From Streptomyces sp. SA15 (lineage in GTDB: Bacteria > Actinomycetota > Actinomycetes > Streptomycetales > Streptomycetaceae): DNA of 64,000 nucleotides. The translations under genes were made by a program, and so were the position numbers. The stretch spans positions 101,770 to 165,769 of the forward strand of contig NZ_NTGE01000073.1 of the NCBI RefSeq assembly GCF_002291145.1, given 5' to 3'. The notes below the pieces were generated by a model. That model searched no databases. It saw nothing but the letters and a program-made list of their open reading frames with translations, and was not told where the DNA came from. Positions 33,729 to 40,940 of this stretch are shown in pieces (positions within the stretch are counted from its first letter, which is position 1; the number at the start of each line of letters is the position of its first letter).

Positions 33729-34511
33729 ATGTCCCAGCTTCCGCCGCCTGTCCGCACCGGACGCCCCGCCGCCGAACAGAACGGCTCCTCAGGGCAGTTC
33801 GCGTTCCGACCCGCCAGTAAGGCAGGCCGCAAAGCCCGCCTGTCCATCCAGGGGTTGTCCGGCTCCGGCAAGACCTGGACGGGCCTCGGCATCGCCCACG
33901 GCCTGTCCGAGGGGCGCCGCTTCGCCGTCATCGACACCGAGAAGGGCGCCGCCAGCCTGTACGCCGGGATCGGCGGCATCCAGTTCGACACGCTGCCCAT
34001 GGACCGCTACGACCCCCGCGACCTCGGCCGCGCCCTGGAAGCCGCCGCGCAAGCCGGCTACCCGACCGTCTTCGTCGACAGCCTGTCCCACTTCTGGAAG
34101 GGCACCGACGGCACCCTCGACCAGGTCGAGAAGGCCAAGGCGAAGTACGGCGGCAACAAGTTCGCCGGTTGGAAAGACGGCACCCCCATGCAGAACGACA
34201 TGGTCGCCGCGATCCTCGACTACCCCGGCCACGTCGTCGCCTCGATGCGCTCCTACACCGAGTGGGTGCTGGAGGGCGGCAAGCCGCAGCGGGTCGGCAT
34301 GCGGCCCGAGCAGCGCAAGGGCATCGAGTACGAGTTCGACGTCGCGGTGGCCATGGACATCGACAACACGCTCGAAGTCCTCAAGTCCCGCTGCCCGGCC
34401 CTGAACCGCAAGGTCATCCAGCGCCCGCAGGGAGCCCGCGACATCGCCGGCCCGCTCCTCGCCTGGCTGAGCGCCGAGCCGGAAGCCCAGCCCGCGCCCG
34501 AGCAGCAGTAG
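33729..34511 (+). CDS. AAA-type ATPase, Sak4-like recombination protein
   Basis: The 260-residue product has Walker A at residues 42-49 (GLSGSGKT) and a Walker B-like TVFVDSLSHFW. YTEWVLEGGKPQRVGMRPEQ and GIEYEFDVAVAMD are typical of phage Sak4-type RecA/RAD51-like proteins, which act as recombinases or annealase partners. The ATG at 33729 has AGGAGAA upstream (TAG-GAG overlap with the nuclease stop). Pairing with the nuclease supports the assignment. Confidence 0.82.
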   Translation: MSQLPPPVRTGRPAAEQNGSSGQFAFRPASKAGRKARLSIQGLSGSGKTWTGLGIAHGLSEGRRFAVIDTEKGAASLYAGIGGIQFDTLPMDRYDPRDLGRALEAAAQAGYPTVFVDSLSHFWKGTDGTLDQVEKAKAKYGGNKFAGWKDGTPMQNDMVAAILDYPGHVVASMRSYTEWVLEGGKPQRVGMRPEQRKGIEYEFDVAVAMDIDNTLEVLKSRCPALNRKVIQRPQGARDIAGPLLAWLSAEPEAQPAPEQQ

Positions 34512-34523
34512 CCCACCTCGTTC

Positions 34524-34558
34524 GGCGGTCGGCCGCACCCGTAATGCGGCCGGCCGCC
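34524..34558. terminator. Intergenic hairpin
   Basis: GGCGGTCGGCCGCA (34524-34537) and TGCGGCCGGCCGCC (34545-34558) pair with one G-T position around a 7-nt loop, after the Sak4-like gene. Confidence 0.6.
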
Positions 34559-34576
34559 GCCTCCAAGGAGACCACG

Positions 34577-35056
34577 ATGACCCATCTCCCGTACACCGAC
34601 GCCGACCTCCGCGCCGAGGCGGCCCGCCAGTACGCCGAGGTCCTGCGCGCCCCGGATCGCCTTGAAGTGGGCGACGAGATGCGGAACACCCCCATCCCGT
34701 CCGCTGTCGGCGGTCCGAACGCCGAGGACGGCATCACCTGGGGCCACCTGCCCTACGACGACTTCCACGACGCCAGCCGCGAAGTCCACGAACTACTGGA
34801 CGACGCCCCCGACCTCTCCCGCTGGGCGGTCGACCTCGCTGCCAGCCACCTGACCCGCACCACCGAACTCACCTGGGGCCACGGCAGCAACTGGGCGCTC
34901 GCCGTGCAGCTCGCCCACCGGCCCCGCCTGAGCCCCGACCTGCACAACGAACTCGTCACCGCCATCCGCGGCGCGGTCCGCCTCGTCCTCGACAACCGCA
35001 GCATCGACACCCCCGAGATCAGGCAGCAGGCCGCGACCGAGGAGGCGACCCGATGA
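34577..35056 (+). CDS. Hypothetical phage-type protein
   Basis: The 159-residue product includes YTDADLRAEAARQYAEVL and DDFHDASREVHELLDD, followed by a helical C-terminus. The ATG at 34577 follows AAGGAG. It overlaps the next gene (ATGA). No domain is recognised. Confidence 0.7.
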   Translation: MTHLPYTDADLRAEAARQYAEVLRAPDRLEVGDEMRNTPIPSAVGGPNAEDGITWGHLPYDDFHDASREVHELLDDAPDLSRWAVDLAASHLTRTTELTWGHGSNWALAVQLAHRPRLSPDLHNELVTAIRGAVRLVLDNRSIDTPEIRQQAATEEATR

Positions 35057-35454
35057 CGACGCTCCCCGAGTCGACGCTGCTCGTCTGGTACTGCCGCCGC
35101 TGCGACAAGTCGTGCAAGGTGCAGCCCCCGGACCCCGAGCAGGTCGCCTGCCGCTGCGACAACCCCGTCCCCGGCCTGCGCCCCACCCGCGTCACCGTCC
35201 TGCACGCCCCGAAGCCGCGCCCCCTGCACGCCCTCAGCGACGAAGAAGCCCGACTCCGGGCGCTCGCCCGCAAAGGCACGAAGGTGCGGGTCACGTTCGA
35301 GGGCGAGATCGCCGACGCCTTGCAGTGGTCCAGCGCAGGCAGGCACGGCATCGACTTCGTCGTCAAGTCGCCGGACGGCCGCCGACACCCCGTCAACGGC
35401 ACCCAGCCCGGCCTTCGTATCGAAGCCATCACCGACGAGGAGTCCGCCTCATGA
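35053..35454 (+). CDS. Zinc-ribbon hypothetical protein
   Basis: The 133-residue product starts with a C-x2-C...C-x-C zinc ribbon (WYCRRCDKSCKVQPPD, then VACRCDNPV) and ends in a beta-rich domain (TKVRVTFEGEIADALQW). It overlaps both neighbours. Function unknown. Confidence 0.7.
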   Translation: MTTLPESTLLVWYCRRCDKSCKVQPPDPEQVACRCDNPVPGLRPTRVTVLHAPKPRPLHALSDEEARLRALARKGTKVRVTFEGEIADALQWSSAGRHGIDFVVKSPDGRRHPVNGTQPGLRIEAITDEESAS

Positions 35455-35780
35455 CCGCGACCGTGCAGCCTGCCCTCGACGGCAGCGTCCCCAAGCCGCG
35501 CGCTCAGCAGCGCATCGACGACTACGAGACGTGGGCCGAGCTGGTCCGCCCCACCTTCGTCGAGGTCGCCAAGACCGGGCAGCCGTTCCTGTTCTGGAAG
35601 GTCGCCCGCGAACACGAACTCCCCGACCCGCCCGACCGCGACCACGACTGGGGAAGGTTCGCCGCCACTCTCCACAAGGACGGCGTCACCCGCTGCGACG
35701 GCTTCGGCCTCACCCGCGACAAATCCTCCGTCCGCCGCTGGCGCGGAACCGTCGCCGCCATGCAGGGGAGGGCCGCATGA
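35451..35780 (+). CDS. Hypothetical protein, possible winged-helix
   Basis: The 109-residue product contains FVEVAKTGQPFLFWKVAREH and WGRFAATLHKDGVTRC, then RDKSSVRRWRGTVAAM. The pattern suggests a small winged-helix module, common in replication/recombination clusters of actinophages. It overlaps both neighbours by 4 bp. Confidence 0.6.
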   Translation: MTATVQPALDGSVPKPRAQQRIDDYETWAELVRPTFVEVAKTGQPFLFWKVAREHELPDPPDRDHDWGRFAATLHKDGVTRCDGFGLTRDKSSVRRWRGTVAAMQGRAA

Positions 35781-35881
35781 TCGACGTCGCCCTGTTCCTC
35801 GCCTGCTTCACCCTCATGACCGGCATCGCCGCCGTCACCTGCGCGGTTCGCGTCCGCGCCCGGCAGGAGGACGGCGAATGA
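35777..35881 (+). CDS. Tiny membrane protein
   Basis: The 34-residue product is one hydrophobic helix (VALFLACFTLMTGIAAVTCA) with a basic tail (VRVRARQEDGE). It overlaps both neighbours by ATGA. Function unknown. Confidence 0.55.
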   Translation: MIDVALFLACFTLMTGIAAVTCAVRVRARQEDGE

Positions 35882-36096
35882 GCCCCGAGCAGATCGACGC
35901 CGCCACCAACGCCTGGATCTGGGCCGAAGACCAGGCCGCCATCTACGGGCCCGGCCTCGCCCTCTTCGCCGCCGGCATCGCCGTGTCGTGGGCGTGCGCC
36001 CGCGCCGGCCGGTGGCGGACCAGGCGCCGCGACATCCAACGGCTCGAAGCATTCGCCAACCACCCCGCACACCGCGCCCGGAAGGAGGACCGGTGA
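35878..36096 (+). CDS. Small single-pass membrane protein
   Basis: The 72-residue product has a hydrophobic helix (YGPGLALFAAGIAVSWACAR) and an Arg-rich cytoplasmic tail. It is coupled to both neighbours. Function unknown. Confidence 0.6.
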   Translation: MSPEQIDAATNAWIWAEDQAAIYGPGLALFAAGIAVSWACARAGRWRTRRRDIQRLEAFANHPAHRARKEDR

Positions 36097-36968
36097 CAAC
36101 CCGCACCCTGCCCGACCACGGCACCACCGCCCGCGCCTACGGCAGCCCCGGCTACCGCCCGCCCTGCAAATGCGAGCCCTGCAACGTCGCACGCCGCCGA
36201 CACCACAAGCACGCGCGCGTCCGGCGACAGCTCGGCCGCAGCCCCTTCACCAACCCCGACACCGCCCGCGCGCACCTCCAGGAACTCCACAAGACGATGT
36301 CGTGGAAGACCCTCGAGGCCGCCACAGGAGTACCCATCGGCGGCCTCGTCCTCCTGTACAGCGGGCGCCGCACGAAGATCCGCAACGAAACCCACGCCAA
36401 GATCATGGCGGTCACGGCGCCCACCCGAGGCGACCGCGGGCAGTACCTCGACGTCACCGGCAGCATGCGCCGCGTCCAAGCACTCTCCGCCATCGGCCAC
36501 TCCTACTCCGCCATGGCCGAAGCCACCGGCAGCGCCCGCAACCGGATCCTCTCCATCGCCAACGGACGGCAGCCCACCATCCGCCGCGACCTCGCCGAAC
36601 GCATCGACGCCGCCTACCAGCAGCTCGCCTTCATGCCGCCACCGGCCAACAAGTTCACCAACCGCACCCGCAACTTCGCCCGCGCCAACGGCTGGCGCGA
36701 CCCCCAGTGGTGGGAGGACTACGGGCACATCGACGACCCCGACTTCAACCCGGCGACCGCCGACCGCGAACTCGGCCGAGACGAACTCGCCGAACTCCGC
36801 CGCGAAGAGATCGAACACCTCGCCAAGTTCGGCCACAACCCCGACCAGATCCACACCCGACTCGGCGGCGAAGTCTCCATCTCCACCGTCCGCGCCATCT
36901 ACCGCGAATGGGCCACCGGCACCCGCCGCAACCGCCACCCCGACACCGAACAGGAGCTCGCCGCATGA
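36093..36968 (+). CDS. Multi-HTH DNA-binding protein with N-terminal Cys motif
   Basis: The 291-residue GTG-started protein has a CKCEPC motif with adjacent Arg/His (RRRHHKHARVRR) and three HTH-like units: MSWKTLEAATGVPIGGLVLL, SYSAMAEATGSARNRILSIA and GHNPDQIHTRLGGEVSIST. This layout is frequent in actinophages and AICEs and suggests a regulator, but its target is unknown. It overlaps the methyltransferase gene by 4 bp, so the two are probably coexpressed. Confidence 0.7.
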   Translation: MTTRTLPDHGTTARAYGSPGYRPPCKCEPCNVARRRHHKHARVRRQLGRSPFTNPDTARAHLQELHKTMSWKTLEAATGVPIGGLVLLYSGRRTKIRNETHAKIMAVTAPTRGDRGQYLDVTGSMRRVQALSAIGHSYSAMAEATGSARNRILSIANGRQPTIRRDLAERIDAAYQQLAFMPPPANKFTNRTRNFARANGWRDPQWWEDYGHIDDPDFNPATADRELGRDELAELRREEIEHLAKFGHNPDQIHTRLGGEVSISTVRAIYREWATGTRRNRHPDTEQELAA

Positions 36969-38773
36969 CGTACCACCACGACAACGACGCCTTGACGGTC
37001 ATGGACTGGTTCTGCGGGGCCGGCGGCAGCTCGCAGGGCATGCACTCCATCCCCGGTGTCCGCATGGAGCGGGCGGCGAACCACTGGGAGCGGGCGATCG
37101 AGTCGCACGCCGCGAACTTCCCCACCGTTGACCACTACCGCGGCGACATCCGCGAAGCCCCCGTCGACACCTGGCCCGTCACCGACATCTTCTGGGCCAG
37201 CCCCGAGTGCCCGCAGTGGTCCAACGCCCGCGGCAAGAAGCGTGACTTCGACGCCTCCCTGCAGGGCGACCTCTTCGACGGCTTCGGCCCGTCCGAGGAA
37301 GTCGAACGGTCCCGGGCGCTCATGGAGGAAGTGCCGATGTACCTGCGCGGTGTCCAGGAGCGCGGCGGCCTGGTCAAGGCGGGTGTGGTCGAGAACGTCG
37401 TCGACGTCCGCGCATGGGACCAGTGGGATCGCTGGATCGGCGAGATCAAGAAGCTCGGGTACGAGACCCGCGTCATCGCCCTGAACAGCATGCATGCCGA
37501 CCCGCGCACCGTTCACAAGGCGCCGCAGAGCAGGGACCGCCTGTACGTTGCGTACTGGCACAAGAGCCTCGGCCGCACCCCGGACTGGGACAAGTGGCTC
37601 CGGCCGCGCGCCTGGTGCACCGGCTGTGACACCTGGGTGCAGGCCGTACAACGGTTCAAGCAGCCCGGCCGCGACATGGGCCGCTATCGCCAGCAGTACG
37701 TCTACCGCTGCCCCAACACCACCTGCCGCAGCCAGATCGTCGAACCCGAGACCCTCCCGGCCGCCGTCGCCATCGACTGGAGCCTGCCGGGGCAGCGCAT
37801 CGGCGACCGGACGAAGCCCCTCGCGGACAAGACCGTCGCCCGCATCCAGGCCGGCTTGGACAAGTTCGCCCGCCCGATCACCTTGGAAGCGGCGGGCAAC
37901 ACGTTCGAGCGCCGCCCCGGCGTCCGCACCTGGCCCGTTGACGCGCCGCTGACGACGCAGACCACGACGGCGACGAAGGCCATGGCCTACGAGCCGTTCA
38001 TGGTCCCGGCGGGAGGGACGTGGCGCAATGACCCGTCCAGCGTCCTGGACCCGATGGCGTGCCGCACCACCAGGGAGAACGACGGCCTGGCCATACCGCC
38101 CCTCCTGGTCCCGGTCGAGGGCCGCGACGGAAAGGAGCCCGGCTCGGCGAACAACCCGCTGCGCACGCAGACCGCCCGAAACGAGACTGGACTGGCCTGG
38201 CTGCCGTTCATGGTGACCATGCGCGGCGGCGGCGACCAGCTGCGCGGCCGGTCCATCGGCGAACCCGTCGGCACGGTATCCGCCAACGGCAACCACCACG
38301 GCCTCGTCACCCCGAACCTGCCAGCGTTCGTGATGCGCAACAACGGCAGCGCCGGGAACGGCGGGGAGCACTGCACCACGGCCGCCGAGTACTTCCGCAC
38401 CATGACCACGGCCGGCCACCAGTCGCTCGTCACGTGGGAGCACCTGCTGGTGCCGTACTCCGGGAACGGTACGGCGAAGACGGTCCGGGAGCCCGTGGGC
38501 ACGCTCTCCACTCGCGACCGGTACGCCCTGATCCAGGGCGACGTCGACATCAACGACGTCCTCTTCCGGATGTTGGAGCCGCACGAGATCGGCCGGGCCA
38601 TGTCCTTCGCCGACGCCTACATCGTCATCGGCAACAAGCGGGAGAAGGTCCGCCAGTACGGCAACGCCGTCACCCCCAACTGCGCCGAAGTCATCGTCTC
38701 CGCCCTCGTCGAAGCCATCACCGGCGAGGACATCGAACGGCACGCCGAGCCGCAGTACGAGGCCGCCGCGTGA
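36965..38773 (+). CDS. DNA (cytosine-5-)-methyltransferase
   Basis: The 602-residue protein has C5-methyltransferase motifs: motif I VMDWFCGAGGSSQG (13-26), the catalytic Cys82 in SPECPQWS (a PEC variant of the PPC loop), motif VI VVENVVDV (142-149), motif VIII PQSRDRL (187-193), and the C-terminal NKREKVRQYGNAVTPN (motifs IX-X). A large target-recognition region with zinc-ribbon cysteines (AWCTGCDTW, then YRCPNTTCRS) and several PVGT-type repeats is inserted. No cognate endonuclease is adjacent, so it is probably an orphan, perhaps for protection from host restriction. Confidence 0.9.
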   Translation: MTYHHDNDALTVMDWFCGAGGSSQGMHSIPGVRMERAANHWERAIESHAANFPTVDHYRGDIREAPVDTWPVTDIFWASPECPQWSNARGKKRDFDASLQGDLFDGFGPSEEVERSRALMEEVPMYLRGVQERGGLVKAGVVENVVDVRAWDQWDRWIGEIKKLGYETRVIALNSMHADPRTVHKAPQSRDRLYVAYWHKSLGRTPDWDKWLRPRAWCTGCDTWVQAVQRFKQPGRDMGRYRQQYVYRCPNTTCRSQIVEPETLPAAVAIDWSLPGQRIGDRTKPLADKTVARIQAGLDKFARPITLEAAGNTFERRPGVRTWPVDAPLTTQTTTATKAMAYEPFMVPAGGTWRNDPSSVLDPMACRTTRENDGLAIPPLLVPVEGRDGKEPGSANNPLRTQTARNETGLAWLPFMVTMRGGGDQLRGRSIGEPVGTVSANGNHHGLVTPNLPAFVMRNNGSAGNGGEHCTTAAEYFRTMTTAGHQSLVTWEHLLVPYSGNGTAKTVREPVGTLSTRDRYALIQGDVDINDVLFRMLEPHEIGRAMSFADAYIVIGNKREKVRQYGNAVTPNCAEVIVSALVEAITGEDIERHAEPQYEAAA

Positions 38774-38824
38774 CCGCCGCCCACCGGCCGCGCGCCGCAC
38801 CCTAACCCACCCGCACACGACAAA

Positions 38825-38844
38825 GCCCCGCCGAAAGGCGGGGC
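38825..38844. terminator. Terminator between convergent genes
   Basis: GCCCCGCC-GAAA-GGCGGGGC is a perfect 8-bp stem with a GAAA loop. On the minus strand it is followed by TTTGT, so it chiefly ends the ribbon-helix-helix gene; it may also end the methyltransferase operon. Confidence 0.75.
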
Positions 38845-38871
38845 CCGGAGGAGAAGGAGGAGGACGTGGGA

Positions 38872-39069
38872 TCAGGACTCGGAGTCGTTGAGACGCTCGA
38901 GCCGGCGCAGGGCGGCCTGCTTCTTGCGCCAGGCCTCGACGCGGGCGTGCGCGTGCCGGCGCAGGTCGTCCGCGCGGGACGTCCCCTCCGCTGCGCACAG
39001 CTCCCCGTATTCGCGCCACGTCTCGTCATCGATGCGGACTACGCGGCCAGGGGTTCCCTTCGTCGTCAT
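38872..39069 (-). CDS. Small ribbon-helix-helix-like regulator
   Basis: The 65-residue protein has the sheet-helix-helix pattern of CopG/Arc proteins: GRVVRIDDETWREYGELCAA then SRADDLRRHAHARVEAWRKK. ATG 39069 is chosen over a longer frame. It is divergent from the replication operon, and a perfect 14-bp palindrome lies between them, so it may control replication-gene expression (inferred). Confidence 0.72.
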   Translation of the reverse strand: MTTKGTPGRVVRIDDETWREYGELCAAEGTSRADDLRRHAHARVEAWRKKQAALRRLERLNDSES

Positions 39070-39140
39070 GAGCACAGCGTAGCTGACCGTGCGATGGCTG
39101 GTCACCCACCTGCTACGGAATGGCTCTCTATTGACCTACT

Positions 39141-39154
39141 GGTGACCGGTCACC
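39141..39154. promoter_or_regulatory. 14-bp palindrome upstream of the replication operon
   Basis: GGTGACCGGTCACC is a perfect palindrome, and GGTCACCC occurs both here (39148-39155) and at 39100-39107. It lies in the divergent region between the ribbon-helix-helix gene and the initiator gene. It is a candidate operator. Confidence 0.5.
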
Positions 39155-39270
39155 CTGAGGTAGGCTGGCCCTGCACCGAGGGCATCGAATCCGCCCTCGC
39201 GAAGCCTCCATGAGGGCTGTCCCGAAACAGCGACTGACCAGCGAAGACACCCTCCCGAAGGAAGTAACCC

Positions 39271-40230
39271 GTGAGTACTGAGGCCGTCACCTGGGCCATG
39301 GACCACGCGCCCATGCCACGCACCGAGAAGGGCAAGCCGGACACCACCGCCCGGCACGTCCTCCAGGTGCTCGCTGAGCACGCGAGTCCAACCGGCACCA
39401 ACGCGTGCCCCTCGGTGCTCCGCATGCAGTACCGCAGCGGCTACGACCGGACCACCGTCCAGCGCGCCCTGCGCCGGCTCGAGAAGGCCGGACTGATCGT
39501 CAAGGACGGAACCGTCGACGGTCGCACCCGCTACAAGCTCGCGCTCGAGTTGCGCCGTCCGGCGACGGACTGGAGCGATCTCGAGAGGGAGGAGGACGAG
39601 TTCCGGGCCGCAGCCGCCGAGCGGAAGCGCCGGTCTCGCTCCAAGGGTGTCACGCACGCAGAGTCCGTGACGGTCACGGATTCAGAAGGCGTGACTGTCA
39701 CGGACGCAGAGTCCGTGACAGCCGATGTCACGGACGGAACGCCTAGCCGTCACGCACTTAAAGTCCGTCCGTCACGCACGGAACGCCGCCCTAACCACCA
39801 ACAACCGTCAGACAACCAACTACTAAAAGACTCTTCTCCCGCAGCCGCCTCGAACGAGCAGCAGGCCGCAGCCGCCCCGGTCCAGACCAAGAGCGGCAGC
39901 GAGAAGACTGACCACCACCTCAAGGCCTTCGGTGCCTTCTGGAGCAACTACCCGAAGAAGCGCGACCGCGAGGCAGCCAAGAAGGCGTGGATCGCCGCCA
40001 TCGAACGCGGCGTAGAGCCCAAGCACATGGTCGACGCCGCCCAGGCCTACGCCCGCGAGCGCTTCGGCGAAGACCCCAAGTACACGAAGTTCCCGGCCAA
40101 GTGGCTCGACAACGGCTGCTACGACGACGAGCCCGACCCGCAGCCCGGCCCCCAGCTCCGCGCCGTGTCCGGCGGCTATCAGCCGTACCGCAACCCCACA
40201 GACCAATCCGTCTACGACGAGGACTTCTGA
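39271..40230 (+). CDS. Phage O-like replication initiator
   Basis: The 319-residue protein has an N-terminal winged-helix domain of the phage replication O type (VTWAMDHAPMP, then HVLQVLAEHASPTGTNACPS and RTTVQRALRRLEKAGLIVKD, about 1-100). A low-complexity middle with VTVTD repeats (about 126-150) follows, then an Ala/Gln/Ser linker and a C-terminal helical domain (AFGAFWSNYPKKRDREAAKK, about 222-290) typical of proteins that recruit helicase. The middle DNA holds repeats that look like an origin, as in lambda O. DnaC-like and DnaB-like genes follow directly. The GTG at 39271 has AAGGAAG upstream. Confidence 0.82.
   Translation: MSTEAVTWAMDHAPMPRTEKGKPDTTARHVLQVLAEHASPTGTNACPSVLRMQYRSGYDRTTVQRALRRLEKAGLIVKDGTVDGRTRYKLALELRRPATDWSDLEREEDEFRAAAAERKRRSRSKGVTHAESVTVTDSEGVTVTDAESVTADVTDGTPSRHALKVRPSRTERRPNHQQPSDNQLLKDSSPAAASNEQQAAAAPVQTKSGSEKTDHHLKAFGAFWSNYPKKRDREAAKKAWIAAIERGVEPKHMVDAAQAYARERFGEDPKYTKFPAKWLDNGCYDDEPDPQPGPQLRAVSGGYQPYRNPTDQSVYDEDF
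39650..39838. other. Candidate replication origin (iterons plus low-GC region) inside the initiator gene
   Basis: TCACG(G/C)A occurs in direct orientation at 39650, 39674, 39698, 39728, 39750 and 39772, and inverted (TCCGTGA) at 39664 and 39712. Starts of direct copies are 24, 24, 30, 22 and 22 bp apart. A perfect 16-bp repeat (39656-39671 and 39704-39719) is nested inside. A stretch of about 44% GC follows at 39791-39838, unlike the surrounding DNA. This matches the iteron-plus-unwinding-element plan of lambda-type origins inside O genes. Confidence 0.7.
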
Positions 40231-40940
40231 TGCAGTACATCCCGCCCAGCAACCTGCGCGGCCACGACGTCGAACCGCTGCTCGCGAACCGCGGCCTCAC
40301 CGCCGACTGGTTCAACACCCACGACTTCGACCCGCACAGCGCCGCCAACGTCGCCCGGCACAGCTACACCGAGGCTGCCGCGAAGATCCCCTTCCACTAC
40401 CGGACCGCCGTGTCGTCGCTTCCGCAGCTGCGGACCTGGATCGACACCCTCGTCGCCGACGCCAAGGCGGTGCAGACCGAGCGGGGGGCGCCGATCGCCT
40501 CGGTCAACACCGGCCCGTCGCTGCTGCTGCTTGGCAGTACAGGCGTCGGAAAGACCCACGAGGCCTACGGGGCAATGAGGGAGCTGGCCGTCACCGGCGT
40601 GTCTGCCCGCTGGGCCGTCACCACGGCCGCTGACCTGTACGCCGCGCTCCGACCCCGCCACGGTGTCGACTCGGAGGCCGAGTTCGCCCGCTACCGAAAG
40701 GCCGCCCTGCTCCTGGTCGACGACCTGGGCGCGGAACGGAAGCCGACCGAGTTCACGGAAGAGGTCAACTTCCGGCTGATCAACTACCGGTACGAGCACC
40801 ACCTCCCGACGTTGCTCACCTCCAATGTCGAGCCGAAGGAGCTTGCTGGCCGCCTCGGTGATCGCGTCACCTCTCGGCTCGCCGAGATGTGCGAGCGCGT
40901 GGCGATGAAGGGCAACGACCGCCGCCGGAGGGCCGCGTGA
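40230..40940 (+). CDS. DnaC-like helicase loader ATPase
   Basis: The 236-residue product has Walker A at 102-109 (GSTGVGKT) and Walker B near 160 (LLVDDLGAE). The further stretch VNFRLINYRYEHHLPTLLTS has the sensor-like LLTSN, and LGDRVTSRLAEMCE is the DnaC/IstB-type C-terminal arginine-finger block. It would load the adjacent DnaB-like helicase on the origin. It overlaps the initiator stop (TGATG). Confidence 0.88.
   Translation: MQYIPPSNLRGHDVEPLLANRGLTADWFNTHDFDPHSAANVARHSYTEAAAKIPFHYRTAVSSLPQLRTWIDTLVADAKAVQTERGAPIASVNTGPSLLLLGSTGVGKTHEAYGAMRELAVTGVSARWAVTTAADLYAALRPRHGVDSEAEFARYRKAALLLVDDLGAERKPTEFTEEVNFRLINYRYEHHLPTLLTSNVEPKELAGRLGDRVTSRLAEMCERVAMKGNDRRRRAA

Noticed and set aside
39650..39838. 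Reading the repeats near 39.7 kb as a CRISPR array
   Set aside because: The units are 7-16 bp, lie in a coding sequence, have no unique spacers of uniform length, and no cas genes are present.
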